NCBI GenBank assembly: GCA_016288205.1
Contig: JAEEYO010000047.1
Location: 1 to 32,742, forward strand
From: Treponema sp.
Lineage (GTDB): Bacteria; Spirochaetota; Spirochaetia; Treponematales; Treponemataceae
Reading direction: 5' to 3'
Length of the DNA stretch: 32,742 nt
Shown: piece after piece, positions 17,341 through 24,926 of the stretch
How positions within the stretch are numbered: position 1 is the stretch's first letter
How the letters are laid out: each line of letters opens with the position of its first letter
Notes under the pieces: model-generated
Database searches by the model: none
Told to the model about the DNA's origin: nothing
What the model saw: only the letters and a program-made list of their open reading frames with translations
Translations under genes and position numbers: made by a program

Positions 17341-18126
17341 TCAACTCTCCGTCTTCAATTTGCTTACCTCGCTTTCGGTAAGAGCACGGTATTCGCCGAG
17401 TCCCAGATTCTCATCAAGATTCAGGGAGCCCAGGGAAATGCGTTTTAAATAAATCACTTCGTTTCCCAAAGCCAGAAACATCCTCTTTACCTCGTGATAC
17501 TTTCCTTCGTGCAGGGTAAGATGGCAGGTGTCGCTTGTGCCGTCATCCTTTTTTTCATGCCACTCAATTTCCGCGGGAAGACAGTCATCCTCGGCTTCTT
17601 TTCCGTCCGCAGGAATGTGTATGCCCTCGCTCAGTTTTTGTGCGTAGATTTTTTGATCCGCCTCGCTAACGGAATTCCTCAGCCGGACAAGGTAAACTTT
17701 CGGGACCTTTTTTTTCGGAGATGTGAGCGTGTGGTTGAGCTGTCCGTCGGTGCTGAAAATCAAAAGTCCCTCTGTGTCCGCGTCAAGACGACCGATCAAC
17801 GAAAGCTCCCCACCGAGATAGGTGTGCGTGTGCTCGGGTGAAAGCAGATTGAAGACGCTAGGTTGCGCTCCGTCCTTTTTTGAACATACATATCCGGGGG
17901 CCTTGTTCATCATAAAATATGCGTGGGTCTGAATCAGAATCGGCTCACCGTCCACCTCAATCCTGTCGCTTTTCAGACTAAGGCGCATGTCACCGCTTCT
18001 TGTAATCTCTCCGTTCACAGCGACTCTTTTTTGTGCGAGCAATGAGTGAACGTCCTTCCGGCTTCCGAATCCGTGCTTGGAAAGAATTTTATCCAGCCGC
18101 TCCATTTTTTCGCTTTCGTCTTTCAT
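17341..18126 (-). CDS. rsuA: RsuA-family 16S rRNA pseudouridine synthase
   Basis: This 261-residue protein has an N-terminal S4 RNA-binding domain (about 8-55, RLDKILSKHGFGSRKDV) and a catalytic domain with the nucleophilic Asp in GRLDADTEGLL (about 112-122). YFMMNKAPGYVCS and EGKYHEVKRMFLALGN are closer to RsuA, which modifies U516 of 16S rRNA, than to the large-subunit enzymes RluB/E/F, but the exact target is inference. The ATG at 18126 overlaps the stop of the esterase gene upstream by 4 nt (ATGA), so translation is probably coupled. It is the last gene of the adenylate cyclase-esterase operon; I see no clear terminator in the 47 nt after its stop. Confidence 0.85.
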   Translation of the reverse strand: MKDESEKMERLDKILSKHGFGSRKDVHSLLAQKRVAVNGEITRSGDMRLSLKSDRIEVDGEPILIQTHAYFMMNKAPGYVCSKKDGAQPSVFNLLSPEHTHTYLGGELSLIGRLDADTEGLLIFSTDGQLNHTLTSPKKKVPKVYLVRLRNSVSEADQKIYAQKLSEGIHIPADGKEAEDDCLPAEIEWHEKKDDGTSDTCHLTLHEGKYHEVKRMFLALGNEVIYLKRISLGSLNLDENLGLGEYRALTESEVSKLKTES

Positions 18127-19271
18127 ATCCGTTTTTGAATTTCCTCCACAAGTTTTTTACATGCGCGTGCGTGCGTGATGCTTCCCGGGTGCATCCTTGA
18201 TCCGTGCTCATCATCTCCTTCTAGTGTCATGGAATCAAGTGCGATAAAATCTGCGTTTGTGTCTCCGCTTTCCGCCTTGTATTCTTCCACTGATTTTTTG
18301 ATTTCCTCACCCAGCTCAGGTCCGCACATCCCATACGCCCACAGGATTTTCGCATCTGGATTTTTTCCGCGGATTTCCCTCAGAAAATTTTTTACTCCGT
18401 CGCAGAAGAACTTCAAATCCTCCGCCTCAGGTTTTCCGTTTTCATCAAGACGCATCTTCCAGATTTCACCGCTCGCACTGTCCCTGAACGCCGCCGTGTT
18501 GAACGCCATCCAGTCGTTTGTCCCGAGATTCACGATTACAAAATCAGGCTGCCATTTTTCAAAATCATTCTCATCGCAGGCTCCCATCCCTCGGTTCCTT
18601 TCCCCGGGTGCGAGTGAGCATGTGTTTCCGTAGTGCCGTGGCATGGTGCTCTTCCTGTCGTTGTCCCATCCTGAGACTACTCCCCATCCGCTTTGTGAGA
18701 GAAGACGGAAATCGGCCTTGAGTTTTCTCGCTGTGTTCACGGCATAGTTTGCGGAAAGTCCCATCCATCCGCTGATCCAGTCCATCTCGTCCATGCCGCC
18801 GTAAAGTCCCTCGCCGGTCGTGATGCTGTCTCCGACGAACTCAATCTTCAGCTTTCTTTTTTCCTGTGGTAAAAATATATCATCCGCATTTCCAGAGACG
18901 GTGGAAGGAACTCCAAGCGCGTGAACCAAAAGCATGTGACTCTCATCTCCGCTCATGGCCTGTGTCTCTTTCAGGAGTGTGAATCTGTTTTGTTTTGGCG
19001 AGAGCCCACGGAAGAGACAGTACCAGCGACGGCCTTTTTCCACGATGAAGCGGCTCACCTGATTTCCATTTATCCACACGCTGACCCAAGGCTCATAATC
19101 AGTGTAGTCGCCCTCAAGCTCAGCCCACAGTTCTCCGCTTTTGGAGTCCACCGAAAATCCCGATGCCGTCCAGAACAATGCGAGCGAGTCCCCGGAATGT
19201 CCCGTCCTTCCGTACACATGCAGATTTTTTATTGTGTTTATTTTAAATGAACGTAATTTTGCGTCTTCCAT
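18123..19271 (-). CDS. CE2-like SGNH carbohydrate esterase, cytoplasmic
   Basis: The 382-residue protein has an N-terminal beta-sandwich (about 10-135) and a C-terminal SGNH hydrolase domain (about 140-382), the arrangement of carbohydrate esterase family 2 (acetylxylan/glucomannan deacetylases). Visible catalytic elements are Ser149 in EFVGDSITTGEG, the NLGTND block (about 248-253) and His361 in HPGSITH. There is no signal peptide, so it would work in the cytosol, perhaps removing acetyl groups from imported oligosaccharides. The start ATG at 19271 has GGAGGCG about 6 nt upstream. It lies 27 nt after the adenylate cyclase stop and overlaps the pseudouridine synthase, so all three are likely one transcript. 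The substrate is inferred from family only. Confidence 0.82.
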   Translation of the reverse strand: MEDAKLRSFKINTIKNLHVYGRTGHSGDSLALFWTASGFSVDSKSGELWAELEGDYTDYEPWVSVWINGNQVSRFIVEKGRRWYCLFRGLSPKQNRFTLLKETQAMSGDESHMLLVHALGVPSTVSGNADDIFLPQEKRKLKIEFVGDSITTGEGLYGGMDEMDWISGWMGLSANYAVNTARKLKADFRLLSQSGWGVVSGWDNDRKSTMPRHYGNTCSLAPGERNRGMGACDENDFEKWQPDFVIVNLGTNDWMAFNTAAFRDSASGEIWKMRLDENGKPEAEDLKFFCDGVKNFLREIRGKNPDAKILWAYGMCGPELGEEIKKSVEEYKAESGDTNADFIALDSMTLEGDDEHGSRMHPGSITHARACKKLVEEIQKRI

Positions 19272-19298
19272 TTTTCGCCTCCGTTTTTTAGGGAAACT

Positions 19299-22283
19299 TT
19301 ATTTTGAGGTCATCGTGTACACACCGGTCCACGGCAGGATTTTTCCATCGCGGTCCTTGGGAAGTCCGTTCTGTATGAATGCCCGGCACCGCTCAATCAT
19401 CTTCTGCTCCATGGAAAGGCTTCCTTTGTCCGGATAGTCAAGCGACTCGTAGCAGCGTGCGGCATCCTCAAAATAATGGATTGCCTTGTAGAAATCCTGT
19501 ATGTCCTTTTCACCTGATGCGTCATCCCGTCCGTTCAGATAAAATTCCATTCCCTTGTTGAAGATTGCTGATGCCTCAATCTCCTCGCTCTTCATCTCGC
19601 TTCTAAGACCCTGTATGCTGTAAATCTGCACCGGCTTTTCCACGTTTACGACTTTCACGCAGTCGAGCATCTTTGAGACCAGCTTTCCCTCGTGCTCGCC
19701 GGAGTTCGCCTCTTTCCACGTGCTTTCGGAACACATGATCCATGAGTCATAGGCTTTGTTGGTTCCTTCAAGTCGGGACGCGAGGTTCACGTTGTTTCCC
19801 ATTATCGTGTAGTTCAGTTTTTTCGAGGTTCCCATGTTTCCGACCGTCATGTCTCCGGTGTTGATTCCGACCCTTGATCGGAGGTAGAATGGTTTTCCGG
19901 TACGCGGATTGATCGGAAGCGAGCTGCCGTATTCCTCGTTGAACTTTGACTCTGCCTGCAACATACGGATTCCGGCTACACAGGCGTTCCATGCGTGGTT
20001 GGGGTCGTCGATCGGGGCTCCGAAGAAGGAGACAATCTCATCGCCTACGTATTTGTCTATGGTTCCGTGTTCCAGCATGATTGCGTCACTCAGCGCGCCA
20101 AGGTAGTCATTCAGATAGGAGACAAGACGTGAAGCTCCGTTTGCGGCTCCCTCCTCAATGATTTCCTCCTCGGAAAGCTCTTTTCCTGAAATCTCCCCTG
20201 ATTTAATCTGCTCGTTTCTTTTGCGCACTTCATCGGTGGTCATGTTGTTCACGGTCTCGGTAAATCCTGAGAATGTCTTTACGTCGCTGAAAAGTGCCGT
20301 GATGTGCTTGCTGACTCCTCCCAAGCCGAGAAGGTTCGGGTTCTTTACGATCTCACTTACGACTTCAGGTGCAACGTAGGAGTCGAATCCGCGGCGGAGA
20401 GTGTTCTTGTCTTTTTCGGTGACAATGAAGCTCATGGCAAGCTCAATCAGATAGGTGATGATGAGAAGAATGAGGGGGACGGTGAGCGGCGTGTAGATTC
20501 TGAAAAGCACCATCATCAGGATGAGTACGGCATTGGGAATGAGCACGAAAAGAAGATTCCAGACGCTGCGTTTTGCGGGAGAGAGCTTCTGTGTGAAGAG
20601 CATGACAATCAGTGCGGCAATAAAGGCGAATGCGATTCCGAACCAAACGTCAACGTAACGGATGAAATCTTTCTGGAGGATTGTGTTCGCAACGTTGGCA
20701 TGTGTTCCGAGGTTTGCGTAACGTCTCTGGAACGGCATGACACCTAAATCCGTGCTTCCGGTCGCTGAGTTTCCGATTATGCAGAAGGTGCCGTTCACGA
20801 AATCATGCATGAGCTTGTAGTTCTCGTTGTACAGGGCCACGTCGCTTATGAACTCCTGTATGTGGGTGAGAAGGTCTCCCTCGGGGATGCTGAGCGTGGA
20901 GAGGGATTCTGCAAAATTCGTGCAGGACTCAAAATACTCCTTTCTCATTCCGAAATACTCTTCGTAGTCGTTGTCGCTGAGTCCTCCGCCTATGGCATTT
21001 CCGTCCTCGTCGTATCCAAGGCAGGCGGAAAGCATGGAGTCTTTTTTTGAAAGAATCTCATCGTAGAAATCAACCAGCTCCTCGGCGTTTGAAATAAAAT
21101 CCCTGTCGTCGTCGCTGAGCTCAGAATCGTCCGCAAGCAGGATGCAGCACAAATCATAGTAAATGGAATCCTCGTCGTCATCCAGATACTTGAAATTGAA
21201 TACCTCGGTGTGCCTGAAACTGTCCGCGTAGATTTGGTGGAGCCAGTTTACGAGCATTCTTCCGTGGTCGTCAAGCGGAATCTTTATGTCCTCCCTTTTT
21301 TCTGATCCGGGAAGAAGGGCATCCTTTAAAATTATGGAGCGCGGTTTTCTGATTATCTCCGTCACGTCAAGCATCCTTACGATCGGGGAAAATGAGAGCT
21401 GTCCGGTGTAGCGTCCGTTGTGCTGGTTCAAAAGCTCCACACGCCGCCTGGTTCCGTCAGTGTCCACCACGACGTTCGTGAATCCCGCTCCCTTTGCCGA
21501 GGAGATTATCTTGTGGATTGCTGGTACAAAATCCCTTGAGATGTTGTCCGCGTCCTCGGCCGCATTGAAGTTGTTGTCCCTTTCAATCAGTCCGGCGGGG
21601 TCGGTCACGTTTGTAAAAAGGAAGCGCTTTTCCGCGTAGGACTCATCCTCCGGGCTCACGTCAATCTTCACGTCCCTCGTGTTGATTGTGAGTGATGAAT
21701 TTCCGAAGAATTGCAGCGTGCGGGCGAAATAGTCATCGTTGTCCTTGTTGAGGCCCGAGCTTATCTGCATGAACATGTCGGATAGGGTGGGGTCCACCGT
21801 GTTGTTGATGAGCTCGCTTGAGGCTTCCTGTACCTCGGAAAGCGGAATGTACCCCTCTGCGATTACGTCGGCGAAAGAGCTGATTGCTCCCGCTATGGTC
21901 TCCTCTCCGTTTGTGAACGCGCTCTGGGTGATGTCGTTTATCCCCTCGTCCACCGTGAGCGATGAGTCCGAGAGGTACTCAATATCGAAAACTGCCGTCT
22001 TTGCCCCGAGATCCCTCATCCTGAGCAGAACGTCGCCCAAAATGTCGCGGGTCCAGGGCCAGGATCCGTATTCGTTCAGGGATTTGTCGCCTATGTCCAC
22101 AAGCAGAATCTGCTCCGAGGCTTCAGGTGCTTTTGTCCAGCCCAAAAGCAGGTCGTAAATCCTATAGTCGAGCTTGCGTGTGATCTTTGACAATGCGAGA
22201 AGAACGCAAACCAGCGTTGTGACAATCAGAATGATTACGGACTGTCTTTTGGCAAAAAAAGAAATTTTTTTCGGGTTTTCCAT
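19299..22283 (-). CDS. CHASE2-domain class III adenylate cyclase
   Basis: Domains in order: membrane helix (about 13-31); large extracytoplasmic CHASE2 sensor (about 35-540, opening LDYRIYDLLLGW); three membrane helices (about 545-622); class III cyclase domain (about 655-890). Metal-binding Asp667 (LFSDVKTF) and Asp748 (DKYVGDEIVSFFGAP), Lys744, and the Asn833/Arg837 pair in NNVNLASRLEG are present, so it should be active and make cAMP. Two unusual insertions are seen: an acidic stretch of about 110 residues in CHASE2 (about 365-480), and about 35 residues between metal motif I and the next helix (about 682-716). The start ATG at 22283 has no ribosome site and lies 9 nt after a TATAAT. First gene of an operon with the esterase and rsuA; divergent from the exported-protein/EAL operon. 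Confidence 0.9.
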   Translation of the reverse strand: MENPKKISFFAKRQSVIILIVTTLVCVLLALSKITRKLDYRIYDLLLGWTKAPEASEQILLVDIGDKSLNEYGSWPWTRDILGDVLLRMRDLGAKTAVFDIEYLSDSSLTVDEGINDITQSAFTNGEETIAGAISSFADVIAEGYIPLSEVQEASSELINNTVDPTLSDMFMQISSGLNKDNDDYFARTLQFFGNSSLTINTRDVKIDVSPEDESYAEKRFLFTNVTDPAGLIERDNNFNAAEDADNISRDFVPAIHKIISSAKGAGFTNVVVDTDGTRRRVELLNQHNGRYTGQLSFSPIVRMLDVTEIIRKPRSIILKDALLPGSEKREDIKIPLDDHGRMLVNWLHQIYADSFRHTEVFNFKYLDDDEDSIYYDLCCILLADDSELSDDDRDFISNAEELVDFYDEILSKKDSMLSACLGYDEDGNAIGGGLSDNDYEEYFGMRKEYFESCTNFAESLSTLSIPEGDLLTHIQEFISDVALYNENYKLMHDFVNGTFCIIGNSATGSTDLGVMPFQRRYANLGTHANVANTILQKDFIRYVDVWFGIAFAFIAALIVMLFTQKLSPAKRSVWNLLFVLIPNAVLILMMVLFRIYTPLTVPLILLIITYLIELAMSFIVTEKDKNTLRRGFDSYVAPEVVSEIVKNPNLLGLGGVSKHITALFSDVKTFSGFTETVNNMTTDEVRKRNEQIKSGEISGKELSEEEIIEEGAANGASRLVSYLNDYLGALSDAIMLEHGTIDKYVGDEIVSFFGAPIDDPNHAWNACVAGIRMLQAESKFNEEYGSSLPINPRTGKPFYLRSRVGINTGDMTVGNMGTSKKLNYTIMGNNVNLASRLEGTNKAYDSWIMCSESTWKEANSGEHEGKLVSKMLDCVKVVNVEKPVQIYSIQGLRSEMKSEEIEASAIFNKGMEFYLNGRDDASGEKDIQDFYKAIHYFEDAARCYESLDYPDKGSLSMEQKMIERCRAFIQNGLPKDRDGKILPWTGVYTMTSK

Positions 22284-22292
22284 ATGACAAAA

Positions 22293-22321
22293 ATTATAAC
22301 ATATGATATAATAAATATCAA
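22293..22321 (-). promoter_or_regulatory. Adenylate cyclase operon promoter, very short leader
   Basis: Minus strand TTGATA (22321-22316), 17-bp spacer, perfect TATAAT (22298-22293). Nine nt separate the -10 from the ATG at 22283, so the predicted leader is only 2-3 nt and no Shine-Dalgarno can be present. A CATATG palindrome occurs over the start codon (22281-22286) and again in the spacer (22300-22305). Confidence 0.7.
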
Positions 22322-22345
22322 AGGCTTTTTTGCTTTCTACATTTT

Positions 22346-22389
22346 AAGAAAAGTCTTGGTTTGTGCGACCTAAATTCAGCACTTTTCTT
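22346..22389. promoter_or_regulatory. 9-bp inverted repeat in the divergent promoter region
   Basis: AAGAAAAGT (22346-22354) and its exact complement ACTTTTCTT (22381-22389) are separated by 26 nt, with arm centres 35 bp apart. The right arm sits directly against the -10 box at 22391. This is a candidate operator for the plus-strand operon; no known regulator motif is recognised. Confidence 0.35.
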
Positions 22390-22390
22390 C

Positions 22391-22396
22391 TATAAT
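22391..22396 (+). promoter_or_regulatory. -10 box for the exported protein/OMP/FecR/EAL operon
   Basis: Perfect TATAAT 12 nt before the ATG at 22409. No convincing -35 element is found at 16-18 bp, which would fit an activator-dependent promoter. The predicted leader is about 6 nt. Confidence 0.5.
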
Positions 22397-22408
22397 ACGG
22401 GGAAGAAT

Positions 22409-22879
22409 ATGAGGAGATTATTTCTTGTTTTGTTTTTGACCATTGCGGCTGGATCTTTTTCCTTCGCTCAGTCGGCGGATAAAGTGACCCAGATTCTTGA
22501 GACGGATGAGATTACCTACGGACAGCTCGGATATCTTTCGGCCTGTCAGCTTTCTCTTGTGGATGATTCCACATCCTTTGTGGAGGCATTTACCGCACTG
22601 CAGAACGCGGGATACGTGGGAAAGAATGTCTCTGCCGGGGACAAGGTGACTTACAAAGGTCTCTCCGGAATATGCTCCAAGACCTTCGGAATCCGTGAAA
22701 GCCTCATGTACAGGCTTACTTCCGCGGACCGATATGCCTTCAAGCAGCTCCAGTCGCTCGGTGCGCTTCCGTCAACGGCTGATCCGGAAAGGACAGTGAG
22801 CGGATATGATGCCATGGGCGTGATTTCCGAGTGCATTGAGCTTGCAGGACAATCCGCCGGTTCTGAGGGGGATAAGTAA
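22409..22879 (+). CDS. Small exported protein of unknown function
   Basis: A 156-residue protein starting MRRLFLVLFLTIAAGSFSFA, a typical signal peptide with likely cleavage after SFA, so the mature part is about 135 residues in the periplasm. No domain is recognised. The segment ITYGQLGYLSACQLSLVDD and later YDAMGVISECIEL suggest a mostly helical, compact protein. The ATG at 22409 is chosen over a TTG 48 nt upstream because it starts the signal peptide and follows GGGGAA. It lies 1 nt before the outer-membrane protein gene and heads a four-gene operon with that protein, a FecR-domain protein and an EAL protein, so it probably works in the same envelope system. Confidence 0.8.
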   Translation: MRRLFLVLFLTIAAGSFSFAQSADKVTQILETDEITYGQLGYLSACQLSLVDDSTSFVEAFTALQNAGYVGKNVSAGDKVTYKGLSGICSKTFGIRESLMYRLTSADRYAFKQLQSLGALPSTADPERTVSGYDAMGVISECIELAGQSAGSEGDK

Positions 22880-22880
22880 T

Positions 22881-24047
22881 ATGAAGAGAAATGTGAGAAA
22901 AATATTCGCTGCAATCATTTTTTCCATGGCCGGAGCTATTTCCCTTGGCGCGCTGGATTTCGGAGGCACCTTCTTCAATACGTCGCGTGTCTATACAAAT
23001 GACTGGGATCCAGTCGGTCTTTCCCAGCAGGACGGACTTACGGCGTGGCTCAAAACTCCTCTTTCACAGGACGGAAAAATCTATCTTGCGACGGAGGGAA
23101 CGGCTCTTTTCAAGTTTTTGGTGAGCGACCTCTCCAATTTCGGAGGAGGAAAACCCGCCTTTTACCTTGATCTGGGACTTCTCAAGATAGGCTATCTGCT
23201 CAATGTGGGTGACAATCTCCTTCAGATCAACGCGGGACGCTTTTTTATGGATGACTTGAGCGGCCTTGTGTTTTCCCAGACTGCGGACGGTGCGAGCGTA
23301 AGCTTTACGGCGAATCGTTTTGTTGCGTCTGCTTTTGCGGCGTATACAGGACTTACCAGCGCGCATTTTGTCTCTATGACAGATGATGTCGCTGTCACCA
23401 CCAGTTCGATTTACTACTGCTCTTCTCCGTTTATAGTCGCGGGTGCAGGCGTTTCCCTTCCGTATCTTTTCGCGAATCAGACTTTGGGTGCGGAATTCGT
23501 TGCGGCGATCGGTGTGAACGGACCTGCGGGAAGCAATTCTGGGGAGGTTCGCCCCTATGCCACCTTGACTCTTAACGGACCCATTGTGACAGGACTTTTC
23601 TATGACTTCTCAACGACCTTCGGGTTCAAGGGCGGTGTGAGCAATCTGTCGAGCCTCAAGCTGAGCTATTATCCGGCGGTGATGGACTCTGCCGTGAATC
23701 TTTCCCTGCTCTATGCTTCCGGTGCGAACGGAGGAATCAAGGCGTTCAAGGGAATTACGAAAAATTCGGCCTCCTATGCATATTCCGACCCGGATTTGAC
23801 CGGCATATTTAAGGTGGGACTCTCAGGCTCAATCAAACCGCTGGAGAAACTTTACGTGGGGCTTGAGACTGGTCTGGACTTTGATATGTCGGAATCCTTC
23901 AAATACGGCGGATTTGAGTGGGCGGCAAACGCAAAGTATCAGTTTTTTACGGATCTGCAGCTTGGAATTTCAGTCCTGCAGTATTATGATGTAGATAAAT
24001 ATGACAACAATTCTGTCCTGACCCTGAATGTGGTGATGGCATTCTGA
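22881..24047 (+). CDS. Outer-membrane beta-barrel protein (unassigned family)
   Basis: A 388-residue protein with a signal peptide (MKRNVRKIFAAIIFSMAGAI, cleavage probably after LGA). The mature sequence alternates hydrophobic and polar residues in many short strands, is rich in Gly, Ala, Ser and aromatic residues, and ends in LNVVMAF with a C-terminal Phe, the usual outer-membrane insertion signal. I infer a beta-barrel; transport substrate or adhesive function is not visible. GAGGGGG lies about 10 nt before the ATG at 22881, and the gene follows the upstream stop by 1 nt, so it is co-transcribed with the small exported protein and, after 27 nt, with the FecR-domain gene. Confidence 0.75.
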   Translation: MKRNVRKIFAAIIFSMAGAISLGALDFGGTFFNTSRVYTNDWDPVGLSQQDGLTAWLKTPLSQDGKIYLATEGTALFKFLVSDLSNFGGGKPAFYLDLGLLKIGYLLNVGDNLLQINAGRFFMDDLSGLVFSQTADGASVSFTANRFVASAFAAYTGLTSAHFVSMTDDVAVTTSSIYYCSSPFIVAGAGVSLPYLFANQTLGAEFVAAIGVNGPAGSNSGEVRPYATLTLNGPIVTGLFYDFSTTFGFKGGVSNLSSLKLSYYPAVMDSAVNLSLLYASGANGGIKAFKGITKNSASYAYSDPDLTGIFKVGLSGSIKPLEKLYVGLETGLDFDMSESFKYGGFEWAANAKYQFFTDLQLGISVLQYYDVDKYDNNSVLTLNVVMAF

Positions 24048-24074
24048 TACGGACTTTTGCAGGAGGTTGATTAT

Positions 24075-24887
24075 ATGAAAGGATTTAACAGAACACTCGC
24101 GGCCTTTGTGCTTGCTTTTCTTACAGCTGGTGCGGCAGGGGCTCTTGATGCCAAAGTGATTTCCGTAAGCGGCAAGGTTGAGGTTCAGAAAAATGGTTCC
24201 GCCACGTGGACTCCTCTTAAGACTGGGGACAGCCTGAGCAAGGGATCCGTCATTTCCACAGGATTCAAGTCCAGCGCGAAAATCCAGATCGACGGTTCCA
24301 CTGTGACCCTGGAGCCTCTTACCCGCATGACGATTGAAAAACTTGCGTCCAGCGCGTCTAAGGATGAGTCAAAGCTGTACCTGAACAGCGGAAAGGTCTC
24401 TGCCGACGTGAAAAAATCATCCGGAAAGAAGGTTGAGTTCAAGGTGACATCCCCGGTGGCGACGGCTTCCGTGCGTGGAACAAGGTTCAGATTCTCGTCA
24501 AGGGGCGACCTGATCACGATGGACGGTCTTGTCAGCAAGGGACGTGGCGCTCCTCATGCCAATATTGCAAAGTCCGATGAGGTCAGCGAGTTCATTCCTG
24601 CTGACGGTAAGTCAACGGCTACCACATCAACCGAGCAGGTAAGCGGAAACCGTGAGGTGCCCGTATCTGCTGGACAGAGCAGCGGAAGCGACTTGTATAC
24701 GGGACTTGCCGTGGATCCTCAGAAAGGAAAGGCCGGTTCTGCTGGCAAACTCAGGGGTGACGGAACAGCAAGCCTTGCCTCAAAGGAAACTTCAAGACGC
24801 AAAGCAGACGGAATGGGACCGATCGTGAATGACTCTGTTGACAGAAAGAGTGGAACCGTCGTCATCTCCGTAACTGTGGAGGACTGA
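24075..24887 (+). CDS. Periplasmic FecR-domain protein
   Basis: The 270-residue product has a signal peptide (residues 1 to about 23, cleavage after AGA) and then a FecR domain (about 25-145): VISVSGKVEVQKNG, LKTGDSLSKGSVISTG, and the diagnostic close KVTSPVATASVRGTRFRF. In classical FecR this domain senses an outer-membrane transporter and controls a sigma factor, but spirochete FecR-domain proteins usually lack the membrane helix and sigma partner, and none is seen here. The C-terminal 120 residues are Ser/Gly/Lys-rich and probably flexible. The ATG at 24075 has a strong AGGAGG 8 nt upstream, favouring it over an in-frame start at 24057. Its position after a barrel protein and before a membrane EAL protein suggests an envelope-sensing chain, which is inference. 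Confidence 0.85.
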   Translation: MKGFNRTLAAFVLAFLTAGAAGALDAKVISVSGKVEVQKNGSATWTPLKTGDSLSKGSVISTGFKSSAKIQIDGSTVTLEPLTRMTIEKLASSASKDESKLYLNSGKVSADVKKSSGKKVEFKVTSPVATASVRGTRFRFSSRGDLITMDGLVSKGRGAPHANIAKSDEVSEFIPADGKSTATTSTEQVSGNREVPVSAGQSSGSDLYTGLAVDPQKGKAGSAGKLRGDGTASLASKETSRRKADGMGPIVNDSVDRKSGTVVISVTVED

Positions 24888-24926
24888 TTTTCGGGCTAAG
24901 CCTGTTAGAAAGATGAGGGGACTCCT

